DNA of 64,000 nucleotides from Taenia hydatigena. Lineage: Eukaryota > Platyhelminthes > Cestoda > Cyclophyllidea > Taeniidae. A program made the position numbers and the translations under genes. Location: NCBI GenBank assembly GCA_036345935.2, contig JADWOT020000002.1, forward strand, positions 2,638,692-2,702,691, read 5' to 3'. Shown here piece by piece: positions 10,679-23,869 of this stretch. Positions within the stretch are counted from its first letter, which is position 1. Each line of letters starts with the position of its first letter. The notes below the pieces were generated by a model. It saw nothing but the letters and a program-made list of their open reading frames with translations. It was not told where the DNA came from and did no database searches.

Positions 10679-11944
10679 AGGCTGTAAAGCGTTCTCCATC
10701 TTTGCCACGTCTCATTGATCACCTTACCACCACGCACGCACCCTCCTTTCGTATGCGCTCCTTCGTCTCCGTCAATCAAGTAAGGCGGTCGTGTGACTCT
10801 CTGTCTGCTAATCAATCTGACTAGAGAAACGAAACTGCTTTAAAATTTTTGTAAAAGCTATTCGCCTATGTTGGAGTTTCACTCCTCTTTTACTGTCCTC
10901 CACGATGATTGACTAACTGGTTAAAAATTTTCTCTTATTTAAAGGCGTGCAGCGAGATGAGGATTAAGTTGCCACTGATTTGTTGTGAAGCAGCCATAGA
11001 ATAACTACTTTGTCTGGATTTTCCGGATAACAGTGTTAGTATTTCGTTGTCTAAACCATAGAGCAAATGCTGTTTAGCAAATTTTGTTTGTTGCGAATCA
11101 GTGCAGTGTGAATTTTTAAGACTTGGTCAGCTGCATTGAATTCGAAAGACTGTAGAGCTACTTAATATACTATAAGCCTACAGACACATGCTTGCCTTCA
11201 CTACAACATTGGAAGAGCATGCCTTACTTCCTAACTACACTTAGGAAATACTGCACTTAGTTTGAAAGGAAGGAATGAACCAAATTGCAGGCAAAGGCTC
11301 TGCCGTGCATTTCGATACCTTGAGCCCTAATTGCTGAGATGTCGTTGAGGCTTGAAGCCTTCGCACTTGATTGTCAGCTAATCAATCCGCACATAAATCT
11401 CGCCTGTTTAGCGGCATACTTGCATTTTTTCCACAGGTGGTTAGCAGAATTAAGGCCAGCGCTGCTTCTTATTTATAAAATTGCCAATAAAATCCGCTAG
11501 AATCCTATTCATTCCTTCTTTTAGCAACAGCAGATCAATGCACATCCTTGAGCGCGCATTTCGCGCATCGCTTCGACGATCGTGGTAGAGTTGATGCCAC
11601 GCTACTATTCAGTTGATCATGAATAAAACATGCGTAGCGAACTTCATCTCCGAAGGGTTGGTTTAAATGCTCCTGCTATGGTTACGACTCCCAACGTTTT
11701 AAACCTCGTGGTTAAGCATTCGCAACTTGGAATTACATTTCGCTGACGCGTCACTCAGCGTGTCACGAGCACTAGCATAGAAATTGGAAAACACAGATGC
11801 TGGCATAAAGCTTACACAACTTGTGCGAGACTCAGCTTGACCTCTTTTCCGGCACACGAGAGCACACATGCACTGGGATTGTTTGCGAAAAATTGCGAAA
11901 ATCTCATGCCATTGCCATTGATTGAGAAATCGCATTGGTATTCA
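10679..11944 (+). repeat. Repeat A, copy 2; contains a decayed 3' exon of the FN3-antigen type
   Basis: This is a direct, co-linear match to 1959-3203 with many substitutions and small indels. Its first 250 bp also match, inverted, the region around the last exon of the FN3 gene: cgcacgcaccc, the cgtctccgtcaatcaagtaa block and ctgtctgctaatcaatc all have partners near 6030-6110. In place of the acceptor AG it has TG, and the expected tail frame contains a TAG. The two plus-strand copies flank the minus-strand gene, one on each side. Confidence 0.8.
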
Positions 11945-14170
11945 GCTACAGACTTGAGCGTAATGTAGTGATACAACGTTTACTATGTAATGCTAAATGC
12001 TTGTGCATGAATATGCAAATGGAAAGTCCTTAAACATTTCACCCTTATATAACTTGAAATTCGGTTTTATTGGTGTTTGGAGCAGTTTCCATTTTTATTA
12101 CAAAAGCACTTAAAATTCTTCTCTTTCTGCAAGAAAGTCTGAAATTTAATGATTCTGATGGTTTTTGTCATGTGTGCGTAGAAACCTCGATTTCAAGATA
12201 AATCAACAATTTACCTGCTATTTGTCCCGATTAGTAGAGATCGCTAATAGAACTGCTTATAGCAATGATGCGCAAGCCATTCGACAATTATTTCGACTGA
12301 GCAAAATCCTTACAATTTGTTCATTTTATTTTTGTGTTTGAGTACCACATCAAACAACAGCGCATAATTACCTAGCTGGTTTTTGGCGCATCCATCCTGC
12401 AAAATTTATTAGCAGCATTGCGAGCAACCTTTAACCAAATCTTATTCGGACGCGGCTCAGCCTTGCTTCTTTCTGTGGCAGTGGAGATCTATTATATCTA
12501 TGTAAGACGTTAAATGTTGAGGCGCAAGCTTTGCTATCCCCGATCCGATAAAGGCGTGCACCTACAGTTGATTGTGAGCGGAGCTTTAGTGTAGTGGCAT
12601 TTGTATGCTTTTTGTGTGGGAAAATTGTGCGAATGGCATTGATCAAGTTTTGCTAACCAACACGAAGCATTAATTCGGCAGAAAAAAATTTAGGGTCTTG
12701 TAAAAAATGGAGCCGTTGGATGATTACGCTTCTGTTGAGCCTTTTGGAGAATAGTTAATGGGACTACTAGAACGGCGTTTACCCTCTTTGGCACTCATAC
12801 TAACGAATAACTCCTTTTAAACCTAAATTGCAGTAAGAACTGTGGGGGAGTCGATGGTTACAATTGCTAAGGACTTCGAACCAACCGTTTGGCTTGTTGG
12901 CCCATCACCACCTCCTTTAGCCATCTTATTGGAGTTTAAGTGAGATAAATGAGGGTAACTTCTGGAAAACTCAAATGTCTGCAGATGGCTGGTTATATGC
13001 TCCGTTTAACAATAGTGATGGGAGAAAGGTGAACCGATCGGTATTTATGGTCTAGTATCTTCCCTTGTCCAACAATCATTGCACCGTTGCGTGCTTCCTA
13101 GCTGCAAAGGAGACATAAAATTAAATCAATCCTTCTGCATAGATCACAGATATGCATGGGGACAAAAATCAAACTAGGTATAGATTTTTTAGATTGCTTT
13201 CAAACATAGAAGAAACACTTTTTTGCCTTAAGCGTTTACCGAAAATCCATTTCCTTTAAGTCCAATTACCCTGTTTAATAATACCGGAATTATTTTGCTC
13301 TGGCTTGGCTTTTATTGTTCAATCAGCTTTAATAGTAAGAAAAAGTACAAACGTCCTTTACCTTAAGAAGGAAAGCTGTAAATTTAGTGAAAACGCAGCA
13401 TTTTTGCAGGTTAAGCGATGACTTGTGCGCATCTGCTAGCCTCTTAATGATACCTCCTCTAACCACCCTTCTAGTGTCAATGTTCTTGGACTCTTACCGT
13501 TACATTGTAGCTACCGCAAACTTCCGATTTGTCCCCATACATTTTCGCCAAATTTTTTGAACGTACCTTCCCTACTTTCAGATTTGCCTTCGATGCGCAT
13601 GATTTAGTAAAGTGAGGAGGGTAACTTAACTTTATCCATAAGTGCATGAGCACTTATGTAAATGAAGTAAGCCCTTGATCAATTGCAAATTTAATTGTCG
13701 AGATAACCATATTTATCAACGACTAACCCGTATATATTTTTAATGAAGGGCTTTGACGTTGAGAAATGTGCACAAACTTACACATAATAAGTATCCCGGT
13801 AAAAAGAACAAAGTGTTTTCCGAAAGTTCTACTCTAATGATGTTATACAACTGTCATTCAATAGCATGTTCAACAGGTAGAACATAAATTATGGATCATC
13901 ACTACGACCTACAGCTCCAAATATCGGTTCTTATGTTTCACTGTGGCCAAGACCACTGACGAATGACAAAGCTGCTCCATTCTTACACTTTGCAGTCACT
14001 TCGGCTCCTGAACACAAAGCATCGAAAATGTAGGTTAATACAACGCCAGTAAGACAAGGGTAAGGATATTTAAATGGCTAGAGGAGGAATCACACAAGAT
14101 TATATGCATAAACAGGCGACTATAAGCACGGCATTTCTAATTCATTGCCTTTAAAGACGCAATGGATTAC
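11945..14170. other. No supported gene
   Basis: This is AT-rich sequence downstream (in minus-strand terms) of the ankyrin exons. Further ankyrin exons could lie here but I could not recognise one. The 71-codon minus frame at 12431-12646 has no domain signature. Confidence 0.45.
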
Positions 14171-14251
14171 TTTAGAATTCGAGGAATGAGTTGTTCACAA
14201 TAAATAAGCATGTTTTAAACAGCTTTATTCGGAGGAAAATCAACCGCTTAC

Positions 14252-16109
14252 CGGCGGTTAGAAGGCAATCGATCATGTTCGCGTGCCCGACTTTGGCAGC
14301 CAGCATAAGTGACGTGAGGCCTTTTCTGTCCCGTTGCTCGATATCGGCTCCATTCAAGATAAAGTATTGAGGGACAGGCCCTCGACGTCCATAAATCACC
14401 GCAAAATTAAGTGATTTCATGCAGATGGCACGTCGGTCAATGTCAGTTCCATGCAGGAGTAACAGTTGTATCAGTAGAATGTGGCTGTTCAATGTAGCTC
14501 ACCCAAGTGCGACTGGCAGACATCTGCTTTGCAAAGATGAGAGGCGATTTGACTCCAAAAAGAATTTTACCGTTTCGTAGTCACCCAATTTGTAGGAACT
14601 GTATTATAGGCATGATGCATCATCAAATGGTTGTCTTAGCAATTTTACATATTAATATTTTGCTTACTTTTTGAGGTCATTCTGCGCTTATAATTGCTTT
14701 CACAGGCAACCAAATTATAAGCAAGAAGCAAAGAATGTCTCTTTTAATTACTAGAGAAAAATGTAGAACACGCACTTCGGCACTAGCAAGCATAAGCGCA
14801 GATTGTTTTCTTTTTTCTAGCCTGTGGTCTCCACTGGCACCATGGAAAATGAGGCGTCGAACAATCTTTGTGCGCCTGTGGTGAACAGCTCGGTCTAAAG
14901 GAGTTTCATTTTATGCTTCCATGATTCAGAAGTATTTTCACCAATGGCAAGCAACGTTTAGTAGCTGCACAATGGCGCTTAGTGTTTATGTTTTCGTCAG
15001 TGCAAAAGACCGACGTGCCGTATTCAAGGAGGACCTTCGTTGCTTCTAGATTGCACTTATGCACTGCTACATAAAGAGGAGGATACCATAGCTCCCGTCA
15101 TTTTCGCTAGCATCCGCCTGAAGGTAAAAATGAGTCTCCCATGGCTTACTAACCTTACAATGCTCCGATATTATGGTGCTGCCAAGCCAATTTAAGGTGT
15201 AAACACACAGTGCAGGCTCTTTTTAGCTTAGCCCTAGTATAGGCACCTATGTGCCTAAATCGTTAAAGGTTGCCTATAGGTTGGCCTTTGTGATTTGAGG
15301 GATTGTAAAGAAACGCGATTTATAAGCAGGACATGATCAAAAGTGTAGACTTTTAAAGGCTACATAATCTGGCGTCTTATGGCAGCGGCATTATTGCGCA
15401 ATACGTCTTAGAAGAGAGGCTGTTGCCCATCGCCTCCCTCTTGCTCGACTTCAGTATCGTCTGGTCTATGCAATCCCTGTGTTAGTTGAATTTGTTTCAA
15501 ATTTAATCATGCTATCTTGCTTTAGCAACCTTGTTATGTTTAGATGTAATGGGAGTGACGACTTCAGAATATGTGCACTTCTGAAATGATGCCGAATCTA
15601 CAAGTGCTGCAGTTGACAAATATGGGAAAGTGTAGACATTGGCAGATAATTCTACATGATGCGTTAGGAAAGGGACCATCTATACCTACTCACACAAATG
15701 CAACATTTGCTTAGTGATACTGATCGCAAAGTAAGAAGCCTCACGTGCCGCAGCACGAGCAGCATCAAGTGTAGGTTTATTTACACCACTTGGCAGAAGT
15801 TCTTCATTAGCATCTTGAGAAAGCAGGTATTACACAAAATCATAGCAACCATGCATGTGGGCTTCCGTTAGCGGTGCTCGCCAGCCAATGTTTGTCACAG
15901 CGGTGGCACTGCCTGATTCGTAGAGCACAGTGACAGCGGCTAAGTTGCCTAAGCTAGCTGCCCAGTGAAGAGGAGTGTTGTCGTGGTGATCACGTAAGTT
16001 GACACAGGCTCCTTTTTCAAGGAGAAGGTTCATCATTTCGACATTGCCTCTCTGCAGCTTTGATGAGCAGAGTTATCACAGGATCCTCTGTGTGTATGGT
16101 AGGATTAGC
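14252..16109 (-). pseudogene. Ankyrin-repeat gene, several exons, broken by frameshifts and a stop
   Basis: Three blocks of ankyrin repeats follow each other on the minus strand. Block A is 16109-15694, between a good acceptor (taactttttag) and a GTGAGT donor. It carries VNLRDHHDNTPLHWAASLGN, the classical TPLHxAA motif. Block B is 15117 to about 14820, with LEATKVLLEYGTSV and ETPLDRAVHHRRTKIVRRL. Block C runs from about 14503 to 14252 and ends at GTAAGC, with GADIEQRDRKGLTSLMLAAK. The frame is lost near 16046, 15070 and 14911, and TAA at 15832-15830 sits inside the helix pattern between YDFV and YLLSQDAN, where ankyrin similarity continues on both sides. Intact splice sites with broken frames point to a recently dead gene; clustered read errors are the alternative. 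Partner proteins and role cannot be deduced. Confidence 0.75.
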
Positions 16110-19100
16110 CTAAAAAGTTAAAGCAGTGTTAGCACTAGTGTTTTGATGATTTGATGCATAAAATTTAGACTCCTCTTTATGTATGATAGAAAGACTAAAG
16201 CTTTGAGATGAAAGCGATGTTGCTGAGCGTCTGTTGTGGAAAAAAATTTGCGAGCTTGCTTTTTTATCTGTGCAGGTATTAGGCTTGGCCTTTGGGCCAC
16301 GCAAATTTGGTCGCTGTCAGCCGTGACGGGCAAGAGAACAACAATGGCTTAGATAGACGATGACGCCGCAAATGTATCGTACGCCTTCTTCCGGTGCTTG
16401 TCCAGCAACTGCGAACATGTTTCATCCACAGTTTGAGACCAAGTCATTCGTGTAGTAGCCCTACTTTACAGCCAGCAATAAGTTTTCTTCTCTTTACAGA
16501 CAAAAGAAACGGGCATGAACAAGACCTTGCCAGAGTGGCATCTGCATCAGAGAACTCTATCTTGAGGGGGGCTAAATAATGAAAGGCTTGGCGCATTTAA
16601 TCAACGATCCTCAATTATTTTACAGGTTGCTGAACATAAGTGTTTAACAAAAAACTACTTTAGATAAAGTTCCTTTCAAAGAGTTCTGTTTCAAAGTTAT
16701 AGGATATTGCTTCGCCGCACATTGCACATTTGTTCAAAATATGACAGGTTAGTGAAGTAATAAAGCTGTCAGTTGGGAAAGTAAGTCCTACAGCAGGGTG
16801 GCTGTTTATGCACACCTTAAAGTCACTCACATTCGATAAGCTGCTCTCACAAAAGAACTGACTATATTTCCAGTCGCTTAAAGCACATTCCTCAAGGTGA
16901 CTTCATCTGCGCAACGCAAAACAAACTACGGTGAGAATTGTCGGCTTAAAATTAAAGCAAAATTGGCCGAGGTATACTTGTGAATGCTGCAATATTTCTC
17001 ACACATGTAAAATAGGCTGACATTACTGATGAAAACTCGGCAACGAGTGAGCTATGCATTATCAACTAACAGAGCAAAGTCTTCTATACGACTGTTTGAA
17101 AGGGTGGATTATCGCCCGTTTATAGACGCTTTGGTGAGTACATTCCGAATCATGAACAGATGCATTTCCTTCAAATGTATTAACTGTCCATTAAAATGGT
17201 TTTCTTGTGGTCTGTGGTTTGTCTATTAATCTTTTTTATTTTCGGCTGGTGTTAGATAATAGACTTTGGCGTAAATAAAGTGGATGACGCTGACAGAGTG
17301 TGATTGCAAAGTAGTGTTTGTGCAAGCATATTCCATTAATGATGCAAAGTTTTTTGCAATAAACTACGCTTGAATTTTATTGAAAAGCCAATCCAATTTG
17401 ATGAAAATACTTTTCGTTAGTGCCATTTTAACTGAGGCGTGCCGAACAGATCTACTCGTACTCAGAGAAAGCCTCATCGTCAGGGGAGTTGACGGCCGTT
17501 CCATAGCGAGTTTCATTTTCACCGGCTGCCTTTCACCAAACAGGTGCAAGCAAACAAATATGTTTCAAAACAATGAATTTAGAAGTCATCCAAGAAGAGT
17601 CTTTAAAGTGTTATTGAACCACTGATCTAGTGAGACAAGCAAATATTGTTCTCGTCAGAATAGATTGTCAAACAGGCAGATAGGCGAATAATTTAGTCCA
17701 ACAAAGAGTGTGATCTTGTTTTGACAAAACTGCTTTATAATGATAGCAATGAACTTGGAAATCGTTAACATTATCTTATTTAAAACACTCATACCTGAAT
17801 GGGTTACATCATAGCATGCCGGTCCTTTGGCATAAATCCTTTTTTAGTGATAGTCATCTGCACCAAGCACATTAACGCATCAAGATTGTACGCTTCACCC
17901 TATTATGTGCCATTGCGTTAAAGTACTAAATACCTAAGGTCGACAGGGCATGCAATAATTTGTTTGCTAAATGAACTTCTAACTTTAGTGCTCCTCAGAT
18001 ATGCTTGTTGAAGCCGCACCGAAATCGCAATAGTAATCTACGCAGTGACAAAGTAGCACGTGTAGTAACACATGGTGCGGCCGAACAGACTTTTATTATC
18101 CTGTCTCTGGCATCATATCTTCGCTTTGGTTTCCAACACTTCAATTGCGAAATTGTTGTCTGGTCAAATCTTACCATGAAATGCTCCCCGAGCATCGTTT
18201 CGATAGAGACAGCATTGCACTTTAGGTGTTGAAGTATGGCGTGCACTTGTGTAATGGCGAAGGGAAACGGAAAAGAATACCACTACGCTTTAGCATATTT
18301 TTATTTAGCGCGTTTTTCATGAAGGGGCTGCTATTGCTCGCTGCAAAAATTTATTACAGCCTCATTTTATGTCTTTGCAAAAAAAAAGTTTGACGTACGG
18401 AATTTTTGAAAGGCATCTGGTGTACTTGAGTGGTCATGTCTCTGAGCGAAAATGCAATGGCGAGGGAATCTGTGACACGCATTTTTATGGGGTACTGCAT
18501 TTGCACAAATATTATATTGGTCTATCTGAATGCCAGGGCAAATTTTTAGTAAAAAGAGACACATACCGTAAAGAATATTGCTTAGTGATTTTATATAAAC
18601 TTAGGTTCCATTAAGTTTCGGACATTTTGTAGTAGAAAGCAGTAAGACGATTTCGGAATTGTCCAGCAGCTTGCACATTACCCTCATAGACGATTGCGGT
18701 GATCAAAGGGGCTTTGGAGCTGGCGTTCGTTCGAGCGCTCTAGTATAGCTCAGGTGATACAGAAGGTTGCATAGACATAACTAAGAAATGGGCATTGCGA
18801 TAGACCCTAGGAATATTGAAACCTTTAGTGCGTGTAACCGTGGTTGTTGGAGGAACGGAACTGGCCTAATCGTGGAAAGAAGTAATTGCCTAGCAACGAT
18901 CTAATCGTCCACGATATGTTATTAGCCAAATCACATGACCAAGTAAGTGGCAATAAAAAAGGTTTGTTCTTGGGAAACGAAGTTCAATAAGCAGATGTGG
19001 GTCGAAGGTGTATAAATAAATCACGGTAACTACAGCATTAGTAAAACTTTGACCACGATCTGCATAACCTAATGCATTACCTAGAGATTTGGAAAAATAA

Positions 19101-20470
19101 AAAGTGCCTAAAAGAAGGGCATGATAAGCACCTAACCATTGACCTTTAAGGCGGATTTCCCACTGTGAGTTCAATCATGCTGGCATTCGCGGCAAAAGAG
19201 AAAAGACCATACCTTTAGGACTTCATCAACTGATGCTTCTCGAACAAATGCCAATGCATAACTGTGGATTTATAATGGGGCGTTTTTTTATCATGCATCC
19301 ATGCACTTAAAAATCTTTGAAGTCGCAATTTGCTTACTTTTAGTGCAGTCTATCAGCAAATGATTACCACTGAAATGCATTTTAGGCTGTAAACAGACTT
19401 GGCGAGAGTAAGGCTGGGACGTATCACGTGTTTAGCCATTTCCATTTCCCATAGTTGAACTTAATGCACTCGCGCATCACACGTGCTAGCAAGTTCTGAC
19501 CCGAAAACATCCCAAGCACATGTAACAAAATGAGAATTCGAGCTAAAATTAAGCGAATGGAAGAAATCTGTGGTTATGGTGCACGCTGTTATTACCGTGG
19601 CCAAAGCTTTACATTGACTAGCTTGTTTTGTATCCGGTCTGTTGAATAGACGAAATTAACCGCAATCAAAATGGGGCTAGATCGCTGTAAGGTGGCTCTA
19701 GAAAGAGTGAAAAACACTTCACAGATGAACTCTTACTCAACATTATTTACTTAGCCCCAGATACCCTGGATTACCGCTTAAAACTAGCGATAAAGGAATT
19801 GTTTTGAGGAATTTTTCACTGCTCAGCTATTCTAGGTGCCATCAAATGCGAGTTCAGTTGTGTGCTGGCGTTGGCTGAATTGCATTAAGGAGCATGCGAG
19901 CTAATTTAGTTCTGAAAACGCTTGTGTTTAGCTCTAGGAAAGTCTGAATGCACTCACGCTCCCAAGACCGAAAAGTATGTATTTTTATCGTGCCTACCCT
20001 CACAGCATGATTGGTAGTTCAGGTTAACAATGCGAAAAATTCGACTAGATTGATACCAGTCATTTGAATGGGCTTAATAATGCAAAGTGTTTGCGCATTA
20101 GTGCGCCTTCCTAAAAGCGTTTGCTGTATGCAATCGCCATTTAGTAACAAATTAGCATTGCGAATTTGAGCAGAATAGTTAGCGGAATTCCATGGCAGAG
20201 TGAAAATCGCACCCAACTAAGTGACCATCCAGCGATGAGCAGATAGACTAGTGAAGCAGGCCAGTCGGTTAATGAGCAGGTAGGTGAATACGTCAAAGTA
20301 CGTTGGATACCCTACTGGAATGATAAGTTGTACAAAGAAGTCGGAGTTAATGAGCGGAGCTTAACAAACCAGTTTTGCTTTCTTTTATCAAAATCTCTGC
20401 TGAGGTGAGCTTAATGAGACGGCGAGGTCAATATACAATTCTTTTTACCGAAAATAGCCAATTGAATAAA
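16110..20470. other. No firmly supported gene; weak exon candidates
   Basis: This would be the upstream side of the ankyrin gene. A minus-strand segment near 17530-17450 reads GENETRYGTAVNSPDDEAFS after a possible cag acceptor and ends at a TAG; such an acidic tail could be a terminal exon, but nothing else supports it. The frames at 16118-16333, 18005-18246 and 18890-19174 have no recognised motifs. Confidence 0.4.
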
Positions 20471-20692
20471 TTACCAACGCTCATATGAGCAGTAAGCCAA
20501 CTTAACCACGAAATAACATCGCATAATGAGCCCGCGTGAAGAAAGTAGCACAAGCTGTTTCATGGCATCGCAAAGGATGAAACCCACAGTAAGGAATGCA
20601 AGGAGGGTTGACACCTTCACACCTTTCGCATAAGTGGACACTATTATTCCATCCTTAGCGTGCACCTCGCTAAAGTCTGCCATCACGAAGAT
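20471..20692 (-). CDS. Possible exon, MADFSEV-type segment with a hydrophobic stretch
   Basis: The minus frame begins MADFSEVHAKDGIIVSTYAK and continues into a hydrophobic stretch (about VSTLLAFLTVGFILCDA) before the stop at 20471. I do not recognise the family. The segment is worth noting because a diverged relative of its first 15 codons occurs at 63945-63895 on the same strand (MTDFGEVGLKGGIS, then a stop after a few codons), so this is a dispersed gene or repeat family. Function is unknown. Confidence 0.35.
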   Translation of the reverse strand: MFVMADFSEVHAKDGIIVSTYAKGVKVSTLLAFLTVGFILCDAMKQLVLLSSRGLIMRCYFVVKLAYCSYERW

Positions 20693-20818
20693 GTTATGAT
20701 TATTGCAGTGAATTTGATTTACAGCGTTTAATGCATCAACGCCTCCAATCCTTTGTGCTTAAAAGCAGCAACCAACCTAGCTGATTTTCAGGCACTAATG
20801 GTGCTGCCAGTTGCCGAA

Positions 20819-21225
20819 TTAGTAGAGTTCATCTCTTGTAGCCTTTGTAGAGCCTTTTAGCACTGTCCAGTCTGTATATGCATGATTGCAGGCTATTATT
20901 CCCTTCTGCCAAAGTTCTTGCTGTAGGGTTGTTTCATTTCTTCTCCTTGACGGGTGTGTATTCAGCAACTTTCCGGCGTAAGTGCATTGGCATTGTGATT
21001 GCCTCCTATCGGTAACAAACTGTGCGCAGTACAGGCCAGACAATGGAAATAGGATTGCCGCTACATTATTTGAATACAATATTGTTAGCGGATGATACTG
21101 CAGAGCATGTACGTCTTCGAAGGTGAAGTAGAATAGACCACTCTCCTTTGAGCTGGCCAAGACTTCGACGCACTCTCCGTCTAAAACCAAACTCCAGTCT
21201 TTGAACGTGGTTACCTCGGCACTCG
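20819..21225 (-). CDS. Unassigned protein-like exon, about 135 codons
   Basis: A minus-strand frame is open from a possible acceptor (ttccaaggcag at 21226-21236) to a TAG at 20819. It starts SAEVTTFKDWSLVLDGECVE and continues with alternating hydrophobic and polar segments, including LFYFTFEDVHAL and ILFPLSGLYCAQFV, and cysteines in QCQCTYAG. The composition looks like a globular extracellular domain, but I do not recognise it. The length is only slightly beyond chance expectation and there is no second exon to confirm it, so the call is tentative. Confidence 0.35.
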
Positions 21226-21299
21226 CTGCCTTGGAACACTAATAATGTCCGACAAAATGCAACCGTTGCAACTATGATGGTAGCGTTCAATCTAGAACT

Positions 21300-23869
21300 A
21301 GTCCGTCCCTTGATACACTTACTTCAAAACTTTCATTGTTTAAAGCTAAGTCGAACATATTTCATCGCATCGCCATTTTTCTTTTACCGCGACTTCCTCA
21401 CATGAGCGCCAATGGCTCAAAGGAGTGACTCCATTTTGTGGAGAAAAACACGTAAACTAAGTAATAGAAGATTTATCATTGATAATTTTTGTAGTAGCAG
21501 TAGGAAACCGAGTTAAAAATTGTTTATACTTGCTGGGACGCATATTTGATGCTTGACTTCAAAAAAGAGGGCGATGCATGATTTGATGCAATTTACGTAA
21601 TTGTGGATGCTCTTATCAGCATTACACATATGTTAGCCTCCCTATGATACACTTTTGATAATAATGGACGCAGAGGTTCTGGTCCGCTGCCGTTGTCCTT
21701 AACGTCGCGGCGAGCAGTCACCAATGTTCCATCCTCGCAGTCAAATTTTGCTAGTGTAGCGATTTATCCACCTACTCAGGGCCTGTCAAAAAGATGCATC
21801 CACACCCCGTGGGTTCGCATAACGGTTATTTTCTTACGTTATGCCTATCTTTGTGCGTCTCCTCTAACGTTCACCGTGACCACGCTCTTGCTTCGTGTTG
21901 GCGACCACTACATCAACAAGGCTGTACGTTGACTTGGTCAGGTCCAACCTGTTTTTCCTTCCTGCTTCAGCCCCTCTAGCTTCTCATCCAAAGGAGTGTT
22001 TTGCCTGTAATGATCGCTTTTTGACTTCAGTTAGGAAGACTACTACCAGTGCGTAAAGAAGGGTCTGCTGTGCATGATAATAACGGAGTGTGTCAATGCA
22101 CCGAATGAATAGAACTTTAGACTAACCATAACTTAGAGAGAGGTAGCAAGATCAATGTCCAAGGAAGGACTTGGAAATGCTAAGCGAAATTTTCGGTGAC
22201 ATTTACTAATGCAAGAAACAGGCAGGTTTCTTGACTGATCAATGCAGGCCATACTGTAAACTCACGAGCTACAGTTAACTAAATAAGCAAATGCAAACTT
22301 ACAACATTCATCGTGAGACACCGAAATGAGGGGTCTAATAAGGGCAAAGCCTTTCGTCTTGAGCAGCAATCCTCTCCTCGATACTCATGAGCTTGTTTGC
22401 GATTGTTCACGAATTCGCTCATGTAGCAGTTCTATCAATACAATGTACATTAAAACCACAGAATTTAAAAAATAAAGCAAATCAAATAAATGAGTTTCGA
22501 GTGTTTATGCGGAAGGCTCTCATTGCCAAAGAAACACGCAAAAAAGGGCAGTAGTGTTGGCGTAGCAATTAAAAAATCTGCGTAATCGGAACGTAAGGAA
22601 GCTCAAATGTGTACGAATCGTTTTGGTGCAAACAAAATTTTGAGGCTAGGAAAAGGATGATTCATTTGCTTACACATTCATCCTAGTTTCGTGGATCCAC
22701 AGTGGCGCACTCCTTTTAAGCATAAAAATGCTAATACTTCCGCAAAATTAATGTCGCCATGATTTGGTGCTTAGCATGAATCAACGGGTTCTACAAATGT
22801 CGAGGTTCAGTCCAATCACAGCTAGCAACAACTCCAGTGAAGGCAATGGAGGCACATTGAAGAAACAGTGCGTGTGATCATTAATGGAGCTAGTCGCGGA
22901 CATGTACAAAAGACTTAAAGAACTGCCTTTCGGAACGTTTAAAATAACCGTGAGTTTGCCGATGAGAGACCGCAAAATTAAGGCGACGCAAATCAAATTG
23001 TAGTGGGAAGAAGCACAATCAATTGCAGGTGTGGGAAATCGGCTGCGCTAAGCTTGGAGGCCACTGTCTGTGGTTGACTTAGACTGCCATGAAATGCTTC
23101 AGAAGAGCTGACGGTTTCACAGTAAAGTCTTCCGAGCATTCATAAAACTGGCGGAATAATTATGTAAAACTAAACCTAGATATTGCTTTAGAAGAAAAGC
23201 CTAGTGTGCATCTTATGTATGTGTTTGTTCCTTCCTCACTGAAATCCCAAATATTGGTTATGCTGGAAAACTCCCTTTAAAATCACTCGCATCTCCTTTA
23301 TATACTTAACCTTAGCAACTCCTTGCTGAAGTCGTTTAAGTAATAATTTGATTCGGATCGCGTTTCCAGCTCATTGCTATTCTCATACCACAGCGTTCTT
23401 GCACTTATACCTGATTGCGGGTGCCACTTCTTCTACAAAATGGTTCAACGTATCCGTCAGGTGCAGCACAAATCGCATCGCTCCAGTGGTGCGAATAATT
23501 GCAAAGTGAGAGCGCTGAGGTAACTCGCATTTCGGCACAGTCATAACCTCAGTGCGTTGATTCTCTTCTACGTTTTAGGCTATGGCAAGCAAATTTTGCG
23601 CTGATCGATCGTTTATATTCAAGGCCACAGTTTGAATTCATGAAGTTGCCTCATATTCCACACATCACCAAAGTATTCCGCTTTAAACCAAAGCCTTCCA
23701 AGAGATCCATGTTAGAAGGCATCTATTATTTTATCCTTATGTCTATTTGCAGAATTTTGAATTTCGTAAGAAATAAAGTATAGTTCATTTGATAGAGTTT
23801 AAATTTTTCGGAACAAAGCTGTCATCTAAGCATGATATAAACCACAGTTCTCGCCCGATGGGGGAAGAT
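21300..23869. other. No supported gene
   Basis: Only short frames are present. The minus frame 22781-22996 is hydrophobic but has no recognised motif or clear splice context. The plus frames at 21693-21979 are overlapping alternatives of which neither is supported. Confidence 0.45.
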
